From: Streptomyces geranii
GTDB taxonomy: Bacteria > Actinomycetota > Actinomycetes > Streptomycetales > Streptomycetaceae
Reading direction: 5' to 3'
DNA length: 64,000 bases
Assembly (NCBI RefSeq): GCF_002954775.1
Contig: NZ_PJME01000031.1
Location: forward strand, 47,390-111,389
Below, in pieces: positions 6,834 to 15,191 of this stretch (the first letter of the stretch is position 1; each line of letters opens with the position of its first letter). The notes beneath the pieces are model-generated. The model saw only the letters and a list, made by a program, of their open reading frames with translations. It had not been told where the DNA came from and did no database searches. Made by a program: the position numbers and the translations under genes.

Positions 6834-9281
6834 ATGGCGGGACCCCGAGTGGTCATCATCGGAGCGGGTGTCGTCGGCGCGGCACTCGCGGACGAGATCT
6901 CCGCGCGAGGCTGGACCGAAGTGACCGTGGTCGACCAGGGACCGCTTCCCGCCACCGGAGGTTCCAGCTCCCACGCCCCGGGCCTGGTCTTCCAGACGAA
7001 CTCGTCCAAGACGATGACCGAACTCGCCCGCTACACCGTCGAGAAGTTCTGCTCCCTCGACGTCGACGGCCAGCCCTGCTTCCTCCAGGTCGGCGGCCTG
7101 GAAGTCGCCACCACCCCCGAGCGCCTCACCGAACTCCACCGCCGCCACGGCTGGATCACCGCCTGGGGCATCGAGGCCCGTCTCCTCACCCCCGACGAGT
7201 GCGCCGCCCAGCACCCCCTCCTCAACCGCGACCGCGTCCTCGGCGGCCTCCTCGTCCCCACCGACGGCCTCGCCAAGGCCGTACTCGCCGTCGAGGCCCA
7301 GATCCGCCGGGCCACCGAGCGTGGCGTGAGCTTCCTGCCCCGCCACGAGGTGCTGGACATCCAACAGAGCGACGGCCGGGTCACCGGCGTCCTCACGTCC
7401 CAGGGCGAGATCCCCGCCGACATCGTCGTGTGCTGCGCCGGCATCTGGGGGCCGAAGATCGCCCGCATGGCCGGGCTGAACCTCCCCCTCACCCCGCTCG
7501 CGCACCAGCTCGCCTGGACCGGCCCCGTCCCCGCGCTCGCCGGTCAGACGGAGGAGGCGGTCCGGCCGATCCTGCGCCACCAGGACGCCGACCTCTACTA
7601 CCGCGACCGCTTCGACACCCTCGGCATCGGCTACTACGGCCACCGCCCGATGCCGGTCACCGCCGACGAGATCCTCTCCTTCGACGAGGCGGACACGGCC
7701 GGCGGGATGCCCTCGGTCCTGAAGTTCACCGAGGACGACTTCGAGCCCGCCTGGACGGAAACCCAGTCGCTCCTCCCCGCCACCAAGGACGCGAAGGTAG
7801 AGGAAGGCATCAACGGCCTCTTCTCCTTCACCACCGACAACTTCCCCCTCCTCGGCGAGTCCCCGGACGTCAAGGGCTTCTGGGTCGCCGAGGCCGTCTG
7901 GGTCACCCACTCCGCGGGCGTCGGCCGCGCCGTCGCCGAACTGCTGGTCGACGGCTACTGCTCCTCCTTCGACCTCCACGAGTGCGACCTCAACCGCTTC
8001 GAGCCGCACCAGCTCTCCCCGGAGTACGTCCTGGCCCGCGACTGCCAGAACTTCGTCGAGGTCTACGACATCCTTCACCCCCTCCAGCCGTCCGGGCACC
8101 CCCGCCCGATCCGCACCAGCCCCTTCCACACCCGCCAGCGCGAACTGGGCGCCTTCTTCCTGGAGGCGAACGGCTGGGAACGCCCGCACTGGTACGAGGC
8201 CAACGCGCCCCTGGTGGAAGGCCGTTCGGTGCCGACCCCGAACGACTGGGCGGCCCAGTTCTGGTCCCCGATCGTCGGCGCCGAGGCCCAGGCGACCCGC
8301 GAGACGGTCGCGATGTACGACATGACGGCCCTCAAACGCCTGGAGGTGACCGGCCCGGGTGCCGCCGACTTCCTGGAGGGCCTCACCACCAGCAAGGTCG
8401 CCAAGTCGGTCGGCTCGGTGACGTACACGCTGCTCCTCGACCACGACGGCGGCATCCGCAGCGACATCACGGTCGCCCGCCTCGCCCGCGACCTCTTCCA
8501 GGTCGGCGCCAACGGCAACCTCGACCTCGACTGGTTCACCCGCCACCTCCCGGCCGACGGCACGGTCCAGGTGCGCGACATCACCCCCGGCACCTGCTGC
8601 ATCGGCCTGTGGGGACCCCTGGCCCGCAAGGTCCTCCAGCCCCTGACGGACGCCGACTTCTCCAACGACGGCCTCAAGTACTTCCGCGCCAAACGCGCCT
8701 ACATCGGCAGCGTCCCGGTGACGGCGATGCGCCTCTCCTACGTCGGCGAACTCGGCTGGGAGCTGTACACCACCGCCGACCAGGGCCAGAAACTCTGGGA
8801 CACCCTCTGGCAGGCGGCCCAGCCCCTCGGCGGCATCGCGGCGGGCCGCGGCGCCTTCAACAGCCTCCGCCTGGAGAAGGGTTACCGCTCCTTCGGCACC
8901 GACATGACCTACGAGCACGACCCGTACGAGGCCGGCGTCGGCTTCGCCGTGAAGCTCGACAAGGGCGAGTTCGTCGGCAAGGCGGCCCTGGAACGCCGTA
9001 AGGCGGACGTACGGCGCAAGCTCACCTGCCTGACCATCGAGGACCCGAGGTCGGGCGTCATGGGCAAGGAGCCGGTGTACGACGGCGAGCGCGCCGTCGG
9101 CTACGTCACGAGCGCCGCGTACGGCTACACGATCGGCAAGGGCATCGCGTACGCCTGGCTGCCGACCGAACTGACCACGCCCGGCACGGCGTTGCACATC
9201 GGCTACTTCGACGAGCGCGTCGAGGCGGTCGTCGCCGAGGAGCCGCTGTTCGACCCGACGATGTCCCGCCTCCGCGGCTAA
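6834..9281 (+). CDS. Dimethylglycine oxidase-like FAD/folate enzyme
   Basis: An 815-residue two-part enzyme expected to demethylate N,N-dimethylglycine to sarcosine and pass the methyl carbon to tetrahydrofolate. The N-terminal half is a DAO-type flavin oxidoreductase with the dinucleotide fold VIIGAGVVGAALADE at residues 5-20 and the motif SSSHAPGLVF, the region of covalent flavin attachment in relatives. From about residue 430 to the end lies a GcvT-like folate domain (TSPFHTRQRELGAFFLEANGWERP is the typical linker region start, shown only in part). Length matches Arthrobacter dimethylglycine oxidase (about 830). GGAGGTG lies 6 bp before the ATG. soxB starts 36 bp downstream. Confidence 0.9.
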   Translation: MAGPRVVIIGAGVVGAALADEISARGWTEVTVVDQGPLPATGGSSSHAPGLVFQTNSSKTMTELARYTVEKFCSLDVDGQPCFLQVGGLEVATTPERLTELHRRHGWITAWGIEARLLTPDECAAQHPLLNRDRVLGGLLVPTDGLAKAVLAVEAQIRRATERGVSFLPRHEVLDIQQSDGRVTGVLTSQGEIPADIVVCCAGIWGPKIARMAGLNLPLTPLAHQLAWTGPVPALAGQTEEAVRPILRHQDADLYYRDRFDTLGIGYYGHRPMPVTADEILSFDEADTAGGMPSVLKFTEDDFEPAWTETQSLLPATKDAKVEEGINGLFSFTTDNFPLLGESPDVKGFWVAEAVWVTHSAGVGRAVAELLVDGYCSSFDLHECDLNRFEPHQLSPEYVLARDCQNFVEVYDILHPLQPSGHPRPIRTSPFHTRQRELGAFFLEANGWERPHWYEANAPLVEGRSVPTPNDWAAQFWSPIVGAEAQATRETVAMYDMTALKRLEVTGPGAADFLEGLTTSKVAKSVGSVTYTLLLDHDGGIRSDITVARLARDLFQVGANGNLDLDWFTRHLPADGTVQVRDITPGTCCIGLWGPLARKVLQPLTDADFSNDGLKYFRAKRAYIGSVPVTAMRLSYVGELGWELYTTADQGQKLWDTLWQAAQPLGGIAAGRGAFNSLRLEKGYRSFGTDMTYEHDPYEAGVGFAVKLDKGEFVGKAALERRKADVRRKLTCLTIEDPRSGVMGKEPVYDGERAVGYVTSAAYGYTIGKGIAYAWLPTELTTPGTALHIGYFDERVEAVVAEEPLFDPTMSRLRG

Positions 9282-9317
9282 CCACCACAGTCGACTCGCA
9301 GAAGACGGAGACGCGCG

Positions 9318-10550
9318 ATGAGCCCCCGTACCCCCGGCGCCGAACTGCCGGAGCACCCCGACTGGTTGTGGCGCACGCCCGAGCCGAAGCGTTCGTACGA
9401 CGTGGTCGTCGTCGGCGGCGGCGGACACGGCCTGGCCACCGCCCACTACCTCGCGAAGAACCACGGCATCACGAACGTCGCCGTGCTGGAGAAGGGCTGG
9501 CTCGCGGGCGGCAACATGGCCCGCAACACCACGATCATCCGCTCCAACTACCTCTGGGACGAGAGCGCGGGCATCTACGAGCACGCGCTCAAGCTGTGGG
9601 AGGGCCTGGAGGAGGAGCTGGACTATCCGATCCTCTTCTCCCAGCGGGGAGTTCTGAACCTGGCCCACAGCCTCCAGGACGTCCGCGACAGCGTGCGGAG
9701 GGTGGAAGCGAACCGCCTCAACGGGGTGGACGCCGAGTGGCTCGACGAGCGGCAGGTCAAGGAGGTCTGCCCGATCGTCAACATCTCGCCGGACGTGCGC
9801 TATCCGGTGATGGGCGGCACTTACCAGCCCCGCGCGGGCATCGCCAAGCACGACCACGTGGCCTGGGGCCTGGCCCGTTCGGCGGACGCGGCCGGTGTCG
9901 ACATCATCCAGAACTGCGAGGTCACGGGTCTGGACGTGGTCGGCGGGCGGGTCGTGGGCGTACAGACGACCCTGGGTCCGATCGCGGCGGGCAAGGTGGC
10001 GCTCTGCTCGGCGGGCCACAGCTCGGTCCTGGCGGCGATGGCGGGCATCGAACTCCCCCTCCAGAGCCACCCGTTGCAGGCCCTGGTCTCCGAACTCCTC
10101 GAACCGGTGCACCCGACGGTGGTGATGTCGAACGCGGTGCACGTGTACGTGAGCCAGGCGCACAAGGGCGAGCTGGTGATGGGCGCGGGCATCGACTCGT
10201 ACAACTCGTACACGCAGCGCGGGGCGTTCCACATCATCGAGGAACAGATGTCGGCGGCGCTGGAGTTGTTCCCCGTCTTCGCCCGAGCCCATGTGCTGCG
10301 CACCTGGGGCGGCATCGTGGACGTCAGCCCGGACGCGTCACCGATCGTCGGCCTCACCCCGGTGGACAACCTGTACCTCAACTGCGGCTGGGGGACCGGC
10401 GGTTTCAAGGCCACCCCGGGCGTCGGCTGGGTCTACGCCCACACGATCGCCCATGACACCCCCCACCCCCTCAACGCCCCCTTCTCGCTCGACCGTTTCA
10501 CCACCGGCGCGCTCGTCGACGAGCACGGCGCTGCTGCGGTGGCCCACTAG
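9318..10550 (+). CDS. soxB: Sarcosine oxidase beta subunit
   Basis: A 410-residue flavoprotein subunit of heterotetrameric sarcosine oxidase, which converts sarcosine to glycine with transfer of the methyl carbon to folate. It has the dinucleotide-binding motif VVVVGGGGHGLATAHYLA near residue 30 and the family-specific segment GGNMARNTTIIRSNY. The C-terminal NCGWGTGGFKATPG is the second FAD/FMN contact region. It lies between dimethylglycine oxidase and the delta/alpha fusion, the usual soxBDAG order. The catalytic flavin-linking His, expected in the family, was not independently confirmed here. Confidence 0.94.
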   Translation: MSPRTPGAELPEHPDWLWRTPEPKRSYDVVVVGGGGHGLATAHYLAKNHGITNVAVLEKGWLAGGNMARNTTIIRSNYLWDESAGIYEHALKLWEGLEEELDYPILFSQRGVLNLAHSLQDVRDSVRRVEANRLNGVDAEWLDERQVKEVCPIVNISPDVRYPVMGGTYQPRAGIAKHDHVAWGLARSADAAGVDIIQNCEVTGLDVVGGRVVGVQTTLGPIAAGKVALCSAGHSSVLAAMAGIELPLQSHPLQALVSELLEPVHPTVVMSNAVHVYVSQAHKGELVMGAGIDSYNSYTQRGAFHIIEEQMSAALELFPVFARAHVLRTWGGIVDVSPDASPIVGLTPVDNLYLNCGWGTGGFKATPGVGWVYAHTIAHDTPHPLNAPFSLDRFTTGALVDEHGAAAVAH

Positions 10551-10574
10551 GGACCCTCAAGGGAGCCGAACGAC

Positions 10575-13500
10575 ATGCTGCTCATCCCCTGCCCGTGGTG
10601 CGGGCCCCGCGACGAGGCCGAGTTCCACTACGGCGGCCAGGCCCACGTCCCGTACCCGGCGGACCCGTCGACCCTGACCGACGAGGAATGGGCCCGCTAC
10701 CTCTTCTTCCGCGCCAACCCGAGGGGCCCCTTCGCGGAGCGGTGGAACCACGCGGCAGGCTGCAGAAGGTGGTTCAACGCCGTTCGGGACACGGGCACGA
10801 ACGAGTTCCTGATGGCGGTGGACGGGGGCATGCTTCCAGCCCGTCCGGGGGTCCCCCCTCTGGGGGAGTTTGAGGACGAGGCCCCTTCAGGGCCGACCGG
10901 GGGCCTGGGGGCGCAGCCCCCAGAACTTTCGGGAAGGGGTGGGGTGGGGGAAGAGGAAACCCAGCCGTTCCGCCTCCCCACCGCACCCCGAACAACCCCC
11001 CTCACCTTCACCTTCGACGGCACCGAGTACCAGGGCAACGAAGGCGACACCCTCGCCTCCGCCCTCCTCGCCAACGGCGTCATCCACACCGGCACCAGCA
11101 TCAAACTCGGCCGCCCCCGAGGCATCTTCTCCGCAGGCCCCGAAGAACCCAACGCGGTCATCCAGATCGAGGCCCCCTTCCCCGAACCGATGCTCCCCGC
11201 CACCACCGTGGAGCTGTACGAGGGCCTGGTGGCGACCAGCCTCCCCGGCCAGGGCAGACTCGCGACCACCCCGGACCCCGCCCGCTACGACGCCGTACAC
11301 GCCCACTGCGACCTGCTGATCGTCGGCGCGGGCCCGGCGGGCCTCGCAGCGGCGGCGGCAGCCGCCCGCACCGGCGCCCGCGTCATCCTCGCGGACGACC
11401 GCCCGGAGCTGGGCGGCAGCCTCCTCGGCACGGGCGAGCACCTCGACTGGGTGAAGTCGACCGTCACCTACCTGGAGGCGTCTCCCGACGTACAACTCCT
11501 GCGCCGCACAACCGTCTTCGGCCACTACGACGACAACCACCTCCTCGCCGTCGAGCGCCGCACCAACCACCTCGGCGCCGCCGCCCCCGCGAACGTCTCC
11601 CGCGAACGCGTCTGGCGCATCCGGGCCCGCCGGGTCGTCCTCGCCACCGGCGCCCACGAACGCTCCCTCGCCTTCGCGGACAACGACCGCCCCGGCGTGA
11701 TGCTGGCCGCCTCGGCGCGTACGTACATCCATCGCCACGGCGTGCTCCCCGGCCGCAGGGCGGTCGTGTTCACCACGAACGACAGCGCGTACGCCGCCGC
11801 ACTGGACCTGGTCGCGGCGGGCGCGGAGGTGCCGGCGATCGTCGACACCCGCACCGAACCGGGAGCGTGGGCGGAGCGTGCGAGGGCCGCCGGCATCGAG
11901 GTGCTGCCCGGTCACGCGGTCGTCGGTACGGCGGGCGACGCGCGTCTGACGGCGGTCACCGTAGCCCCGTACGGAGGTGAACCGGCAGGAGTGCAGCGGG
12001 AGTTCGCCGCCGACCTGCTCCTGGTCTCCGGCGGCTGGAACCCGGTCGCCCACCTCTTCAGCCAGGCGGGCGGCAAGCTCCGCTACGACGACGCGTTCGG
12101 CACCTTCGTCCCCGACAGCTGCCGGCAGGCCGTCGAGGTCGCGGGCAGCGTGACCGGCGTACCGGATCTGCCGTCGGTCCTCGCGCAGGGTGTGGCCGCC
12201 GCGTCCCGGTCGATCGAGGCGGAGGGCTACCTGCCCCGGGAGCCGAGCCTCCCCACCCCGGCCGCGCAGCCCCACACCCCGCCCATGCACGTGTACGCCA
12301 TCCCCGACGCCTCCGACACCCGCTCCTTCGTGGACCTCCAACGAGACGTCACCGTCGACGACTTGGCCCGCGCCACCGGCGCCGGAATGCGCTCGGTCGA
12401 GCACACCAAGCGCTACACCACCGCCGGTACCGCCAACGACCAGGGCAAGACGTCCGGGCTGCTGGCCAGCGGGATCGTGGCCGCACTGCTCGGCGTCGAC
12501 ATCTCGGCGCTCGGCACGACCACGTTCCGGCCGCCGTACACGCCCGTCTCCTTCGCCGCCCTCGCGGGCCGCGACCGGGGCGCGCTGCACGACCCGATCC
12601 GGACGACCGCCCTGCACGGCTGGCATGTCGAGCAGGGCGCGCTGTTCGAGAACGTCGGCCAGTGGAAGCGCCCCTGGTACTACCCGCAGGCGGGCGAGGA
12701 CATGGAGACGGCGGTGCTCCGCGAGTGCGCCGCCGCGCGGGACGGCGTGGCCTTCATGGACGCCTCCACCCTCGGCAAGATCGACGTACAGGGCCCGGAC
12801 GCGGGCGTCTTCCTCGACCTGCTCTACACGAACATGATGAGCACCCTGAAGGTCGGCATGATCCGCTACGGCGTGATGTGCCGCCCGGACGGCATGGTCT
12901 TCGACGACGGCACCGTCATCCGCCTCGCCCAGGACCGCTTCCTGGTCACCACGACGACGGGCAACGCAGCCGCCGTACTGGACTGGATGGAGGAGTGGTC
13001 CCAGACCGAGTGGCCCGACCTGCGCGTCCACTGCACCTCGGTCACCGAGCAGTGGGCGACGGTCGCCCTCGTCGGTCCCCGCTCCCGGGAGGTGTTGGGC
13101 TCCCTCGCGCCCCAACTGGCCGTCGCCAACGACGACTTCCCCTTCATGGCCTGGCGCGAGACCCCCGTCGCGGGCATCGACGCACGCGTCTGCCGGATCA
13201 GCTTCTCCGGCGAACTCGCCTACGAGATCAACGTGTCGCCCTGGGAGGCCCGCACCCTCTGGGATGCGCTGTACGAGGCCGGTGCCCCGTACGGCATCAC
13301 GCCCTACGGCACCGAGACCATGCACGTCCTGCGCGCCGAGAAGGGCTACCCGATCATCGGGCAGGACACCGACGGCACGGTAACTCCGCAGGATCTCGGC
13401 ATGAGTTGGGTGGTGTCGAAGAAGAAGCCCGACTTCATCGGCAAGCGGTCCTACGCCCGCGCGGACAACACCCGCCCCGACCGCAAGCACCTCGTGGGCC

Positions 13501-13772
13501 TCCTCCCGGACGACCCGGGCACCTTCCTCCCCGAGGGCACCCAACTGGTCGCCGACAGCGTGCTGCCCGCGCCGCCCGTCCCGATGCTCGGCCATGTCAC
13601 CTCCAGCTACCGCAGCGCCGCCCTGGGCCGGACCTTCGCCCTCGCCCTGATCAAGGGCGGCCGGGAACGCCTCGGCGAGCGCCTGTACGCCCCCGTCGGC
13701 GACCGGCTGGTCCCGGTGACCGTCGCGAGCCCCGTCCTCTTCGACCCCGAGGGAGCCCGCCGAGATGGCTGA
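10575..13772 (+). CDS. soxDA: Sarcosine oxidase delta and alpha subunits in one frame (SoxD-SoxA fusion)
   Basis: One 1065-residue frame holds two subunits that are normally separate. Residues 1-85 are SoxD with the zinc ligands Cys6, Cys9 (CPWC), His59 and Cys63. Residues about 135-1065 are SoxA: ferredoxin-like FDGTEYQGNEGDTLASALLAN, an NAD-binding fold LLIVGAGPAGLAAAAAA, and a C-terminal GcvT-type folate domain. Residues 86-133 are a Gly/Pro-rich linker encoded by a hairpin-forming repeat and match neither subunit. A GTG at 10944 (residue 124) preceded by AAGGGG could start SoxA separately, so a fusion, a separate SoxA, or both may be made. The stop overlaps soxG by 8 bp. Confidence 0.9.
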   Translation: MLLIPCPWCGPRDEAEFHYGGQAHVPYPADPSTLTDEEWARYLFFRANPRGPFAERWNHAAGCRRWFNAVRDTGTNEFLMAVDGGMLPARPGVPPLGEFEDEAPSGPTGGLGAQPPELSGRGGVGEEETQPFRLPTAPRTTPLTFTFDGTEYQGNEGDTLASALLANGVIHTGTSIKLGRPRGIFSAGPEEPNAVIQIEAPFPEPMLPATTVELYEGLVATSLPGQGRLATTPDPARYDAVHAHCDLLIVGAGPAGLAAAAAAARTGARVILADDRPELGGSLLGTGEHLDWVKSTVTYLEASPDVQLLRRTTVFGHYDDNHLLAVERRTNHLGAAAPANVSRERVWRIRARRVVLATGAHERSLAFADNDRPGVMLAASARTYIHRHGVLPGRRAVVFTTNDSAYAAALDLVAAGAEVPAIVDTRTEPGAWAERARAAGIEVLPGHAVVGTAGDARLTAVTVAPYGGEPAGVQREFAADLLLVSGGWNPVAHLFSQAGGKLRYDDAFGTFVPDSCRQAVEVAGSVTGVPDLPSVLAQGVAAASRSIEAEGYLPREPSLPTPAAQPHTPPMHVYAIPDASDTRSFVDLQRDVTVDDLARATGAGMRSVEHTKRYTTAGTANDQGKTSGLLASGIVAALLGVDISALGTTTFRPPYTPVSFAALAGRDRGALHDPIRTTALHGWHVEQGALFENVGQWKRPWYYPQAGEDMETAVLRECAAARDGVAFMDASTLGKIDVQGPDAGVFLDLLYTNMMSTLKVGMIRYGVMCRPDGMVFDDGTVIRLAQDRFLVTTTTGNAAAVLDWMEEWSQTEWPDLRVHCTSVTEQWATVALVGPRSREVLGSLAPQLAVANDDFPFMAWRETPVAGIDARVCRISFSGELAYEINVSPWEARTLWDALYEAGAPYGITPYGTETMHVLRAEKGYPIIGQDTDGTVTPQDLGMSWVVSKKKPDFIGKRSYARADNTRPDRKHLVGLLPDDPGTFLPEGTQLVADSVLPAPPVPMLGHVTSSYRSAALGRTFALALIKGGRERLGERLYAPVGDRLVPVTVASPVLFDPEGARRDG
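10840..10950. repeat. Hairpin-rich repeat element translated between SoxD and SoxA
   Basis: The stretch contains GGGGGTCCCCC (10847-10857), GGCCC-CTTCA-GGGCC near 10880-10894 and CTGGGGGC-GCA-GCCCCCAG (10905-10923). Its wording (TTTGAGGACGAGGCC, GGGGGCGCAGCCCCC) resembles a repeat I know from intergenic regions of many Streptomyces genomes. Here it has no stop codon in the sox frame and so joins two genes. No second copy was seen in this window. Confidence 0.6.
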
Positions 13773-14382
13773 CACCACCACCCTGCTCCGCAGCCCCGTC
13801 TCCCCCCTGTCCGACGCGGCCGGCCGCCTCGCCGCCGCGACCCGCGCCTCCCGGGGCGCGATCCGGCTCGCCGAACTCCCCTTCCTCACCCAGCTCAACG
13901 TCCGCCTCGACGCCAAGGGCGCCGCCGCCGACGCCGTCGGACTCGCCCTGGACCTCCCGCTGCCCCTCGCCCCCAACACGGCAGTACGGGCAGGGGAGTC
14001 GGTCGCCCTGTGGCTCGGCCCCGACGAGTGGCTGATCGTGGGCCCGCCCGGCGGCGAACGGGACCTGGAGGCCCGTATCAGGGAGGCGGCCGGGGACGAG
14101 CCGGTCGCCGTCACCGACGTCTCCGCCCAGCGCACCACCCTCCTGGTCACCGGCCCGCGCGCCCGCGACCTGCTGGCCCACGGCTGCGCCCTCGACCTGC
14201 ACCCCCGCGTCTTCGGCGCGGGGCACTGCGCCCAGACGACCCTGGGCCGCACCCAGGTCGTCCTGGTCGCCCGCGACGAGGCCCGCGCCGGCTTCTGGGT
14301 CCTGGTCCGCTCCTCCTTCGCGGGCTATCTGACGGACTGGCTGCTGGACGCGGCGACGGAGTACGTGGAGTACCCGGCCTGA
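13765..14382 (+). CDS. soxG: Sarcosine oxidase gamma subunit
   Basis: A 205-residue small subunit of heterotetrameric sarcosine oxidase. It is related to the folate-binding GcvT fold but lacks its catalytic part, and it stabilises the complex. Family signs are LAELPFLTQLNVRLD near the N-terminus, LGPDEWLIV near residue 90 and VTDVSAQRTTLLVTGPRARDLL in the middle. ATG at 13765 overlaps the soxA stop by 8 bp and GAGGGAG lies upstream, which suggests coupled translation. The gene ends the catabolic cluster and is followed by a hairpin. Confidence 0.92.
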   Translation: MADTTTLLRSPVSPLSDAAGRLAAATRASRGAIRLAELPFLTQLNVRLDAKGAAADAVGLALDLPLPLAPNTAVRAGESVALWLGPDEWLIVGPPGGERDLEARIREAAGDEPVAVTDVSAQRTTLLVTGPRARDLLAHGCALDLHPRVFGAGHCAQTTLGRTQVVLVARDEARAGFWVLVRSSFAGYLTDWLLDAATEYVEYPA

Positions 14383-14421
14383 CGGTCAGGACAGCGTTCG
14401 CCGGTCGGGCTGGAGCGCATC

Positions 14422-14455
14422 GCCTGACGGTCGGTACACCCCCGGACCGTCAGGC
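14422..14455. terminator. Bidirectional hairpin between soxG and the RraA-like gene
   Basis: GCCTGACGGTC (14422-14432) pairs perfectly with GACCGTCAGGC (14445-14455) over a 12-nt loop. The right arm overlaps the stop codon of the convergent RraA-like gene. A further copy of GCCTGACGGTC at about 14377-14387 covers the soxG stop, so alternative pairings exist. Confidence 0.7.
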
Positions 14456-14941
14456 CTTCGGCAGCAGTACGACCCCGTCCTGGTCGGCGTGCAGGATGTC
14501 GCCGGGGCCGAAGGTGACCCCGCCGAACGTCACGGGCACGTCGACCGCGCCCGCGCCCGCCTTCGCGCTCTTGCGCGGGTTGGTGCCCAGCGCCTGGACG
14601 CCGAGTTCGATCCCGGCCAGGACGGCGCTGTCGCGGACGGCGCCGTAGATCACCACGCCGGCCCAGCCGTTGTCCCGCGCCCGCCCGGCCATCAGGTCCC
14701 CGAGGAGCGCGGTCCGCAGCGAGGCCCCGCCGTCGACGACCACGACACAGCCCTCGCCGGGGGTGCGGAGCAGTTCGTGCAGCAGGGCGTTGTCCTCGGT
14801 GCCGGAGACCGTGCGGACCGGTCCGGCGAACGCGGGGACAGCTCCGTACGAGGTGAACTGGACGTCACAGACGCGCAGTTCGTCTCCGTACTCGTCGACG
14901 AGGTCGGCGGTGGGGATCGGGGTCGTCGGGGTCGTCGGCAT
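14450..14941 (-). CDS. RraA family protein (4-hydroxy-4-methyl-2-oxoglutarate aldolase / RNase E inhibitor-like)
   Basis: A 163-residue RraA-fold protein. The family includes 4-hydroxy-4-methyl-2-oxoglutarate/4-carboxy-4-hydroxy-2-oxoadipate aldolases and the RNase E regulator RraA. Characteristic segments are VVDGGASLRTALLGDLMA, the substrate/metal-site GVVIYGAVRDS and FGPGDILHADQDGVVLLP. The start at 14941 is chosen because TGGAG lies 6 bp before this ATG and family homology begins at TADLVDEYGDEL; the frame is open further upstream but without homology. Which activity applies cannot be told from sequence. It is convergent to the sox genes and shows no clear link to them. Confidence 0.85.
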   Translation of the reverse strand: MPTTPTTPIPTADLVDEYGDELRVCDVQFTSYGAVPAFAGPVRTVSGTEDNALLHELLRTPGEGCVVVVDGGASLRTALLGDLMAGRARDNGWAGVVIYGAVRDSAVLAGIELGVQALGTNPRKSAKAGAGAVDVPVTFGGVTFGPGDILHADQDGVVLLPKA

Positions 14942-15081
14942 GGCTGCTCCAGAGGAGGGTCGTGGTGCGTCGTGGTGGCTGCGACGAGAACGATGCCATG
15001 GGGCGGCGGTTCTCCGGGGGTTCACCGGCGTCGATCGTCTGGACGTCCGGGCGGGGGCTGTCCTAGGGTGCAAGTGCACAT

Positions 15082-15095
15082 AGCAAGCGCTTTCT
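15082..15095. promoter_or_regulatory. LacI-type operator candidate before the GH115 gene
   Basis: AGCAAGCGCTTTCT carries the AAGCGCTTT core typical of LacI/GalR-family sites in actinobacterial carbohydrate genes. It lies 97 bp before the preferred GTG start at 15192 and directly before an alternative ATG at 15105, which argues against the longer start. The regulator is not in the window. Confidence 0.5.
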
Positions 15096-15191
15096 AGCCT
15101 GGCCATGCCACCGCATACTCATACGCTCAGCTCCTCGACCGGCTGCGCGAAGAGTCGGCGCGGGGGGTCCTGGGCGGAAAGGGAGCGTCTC

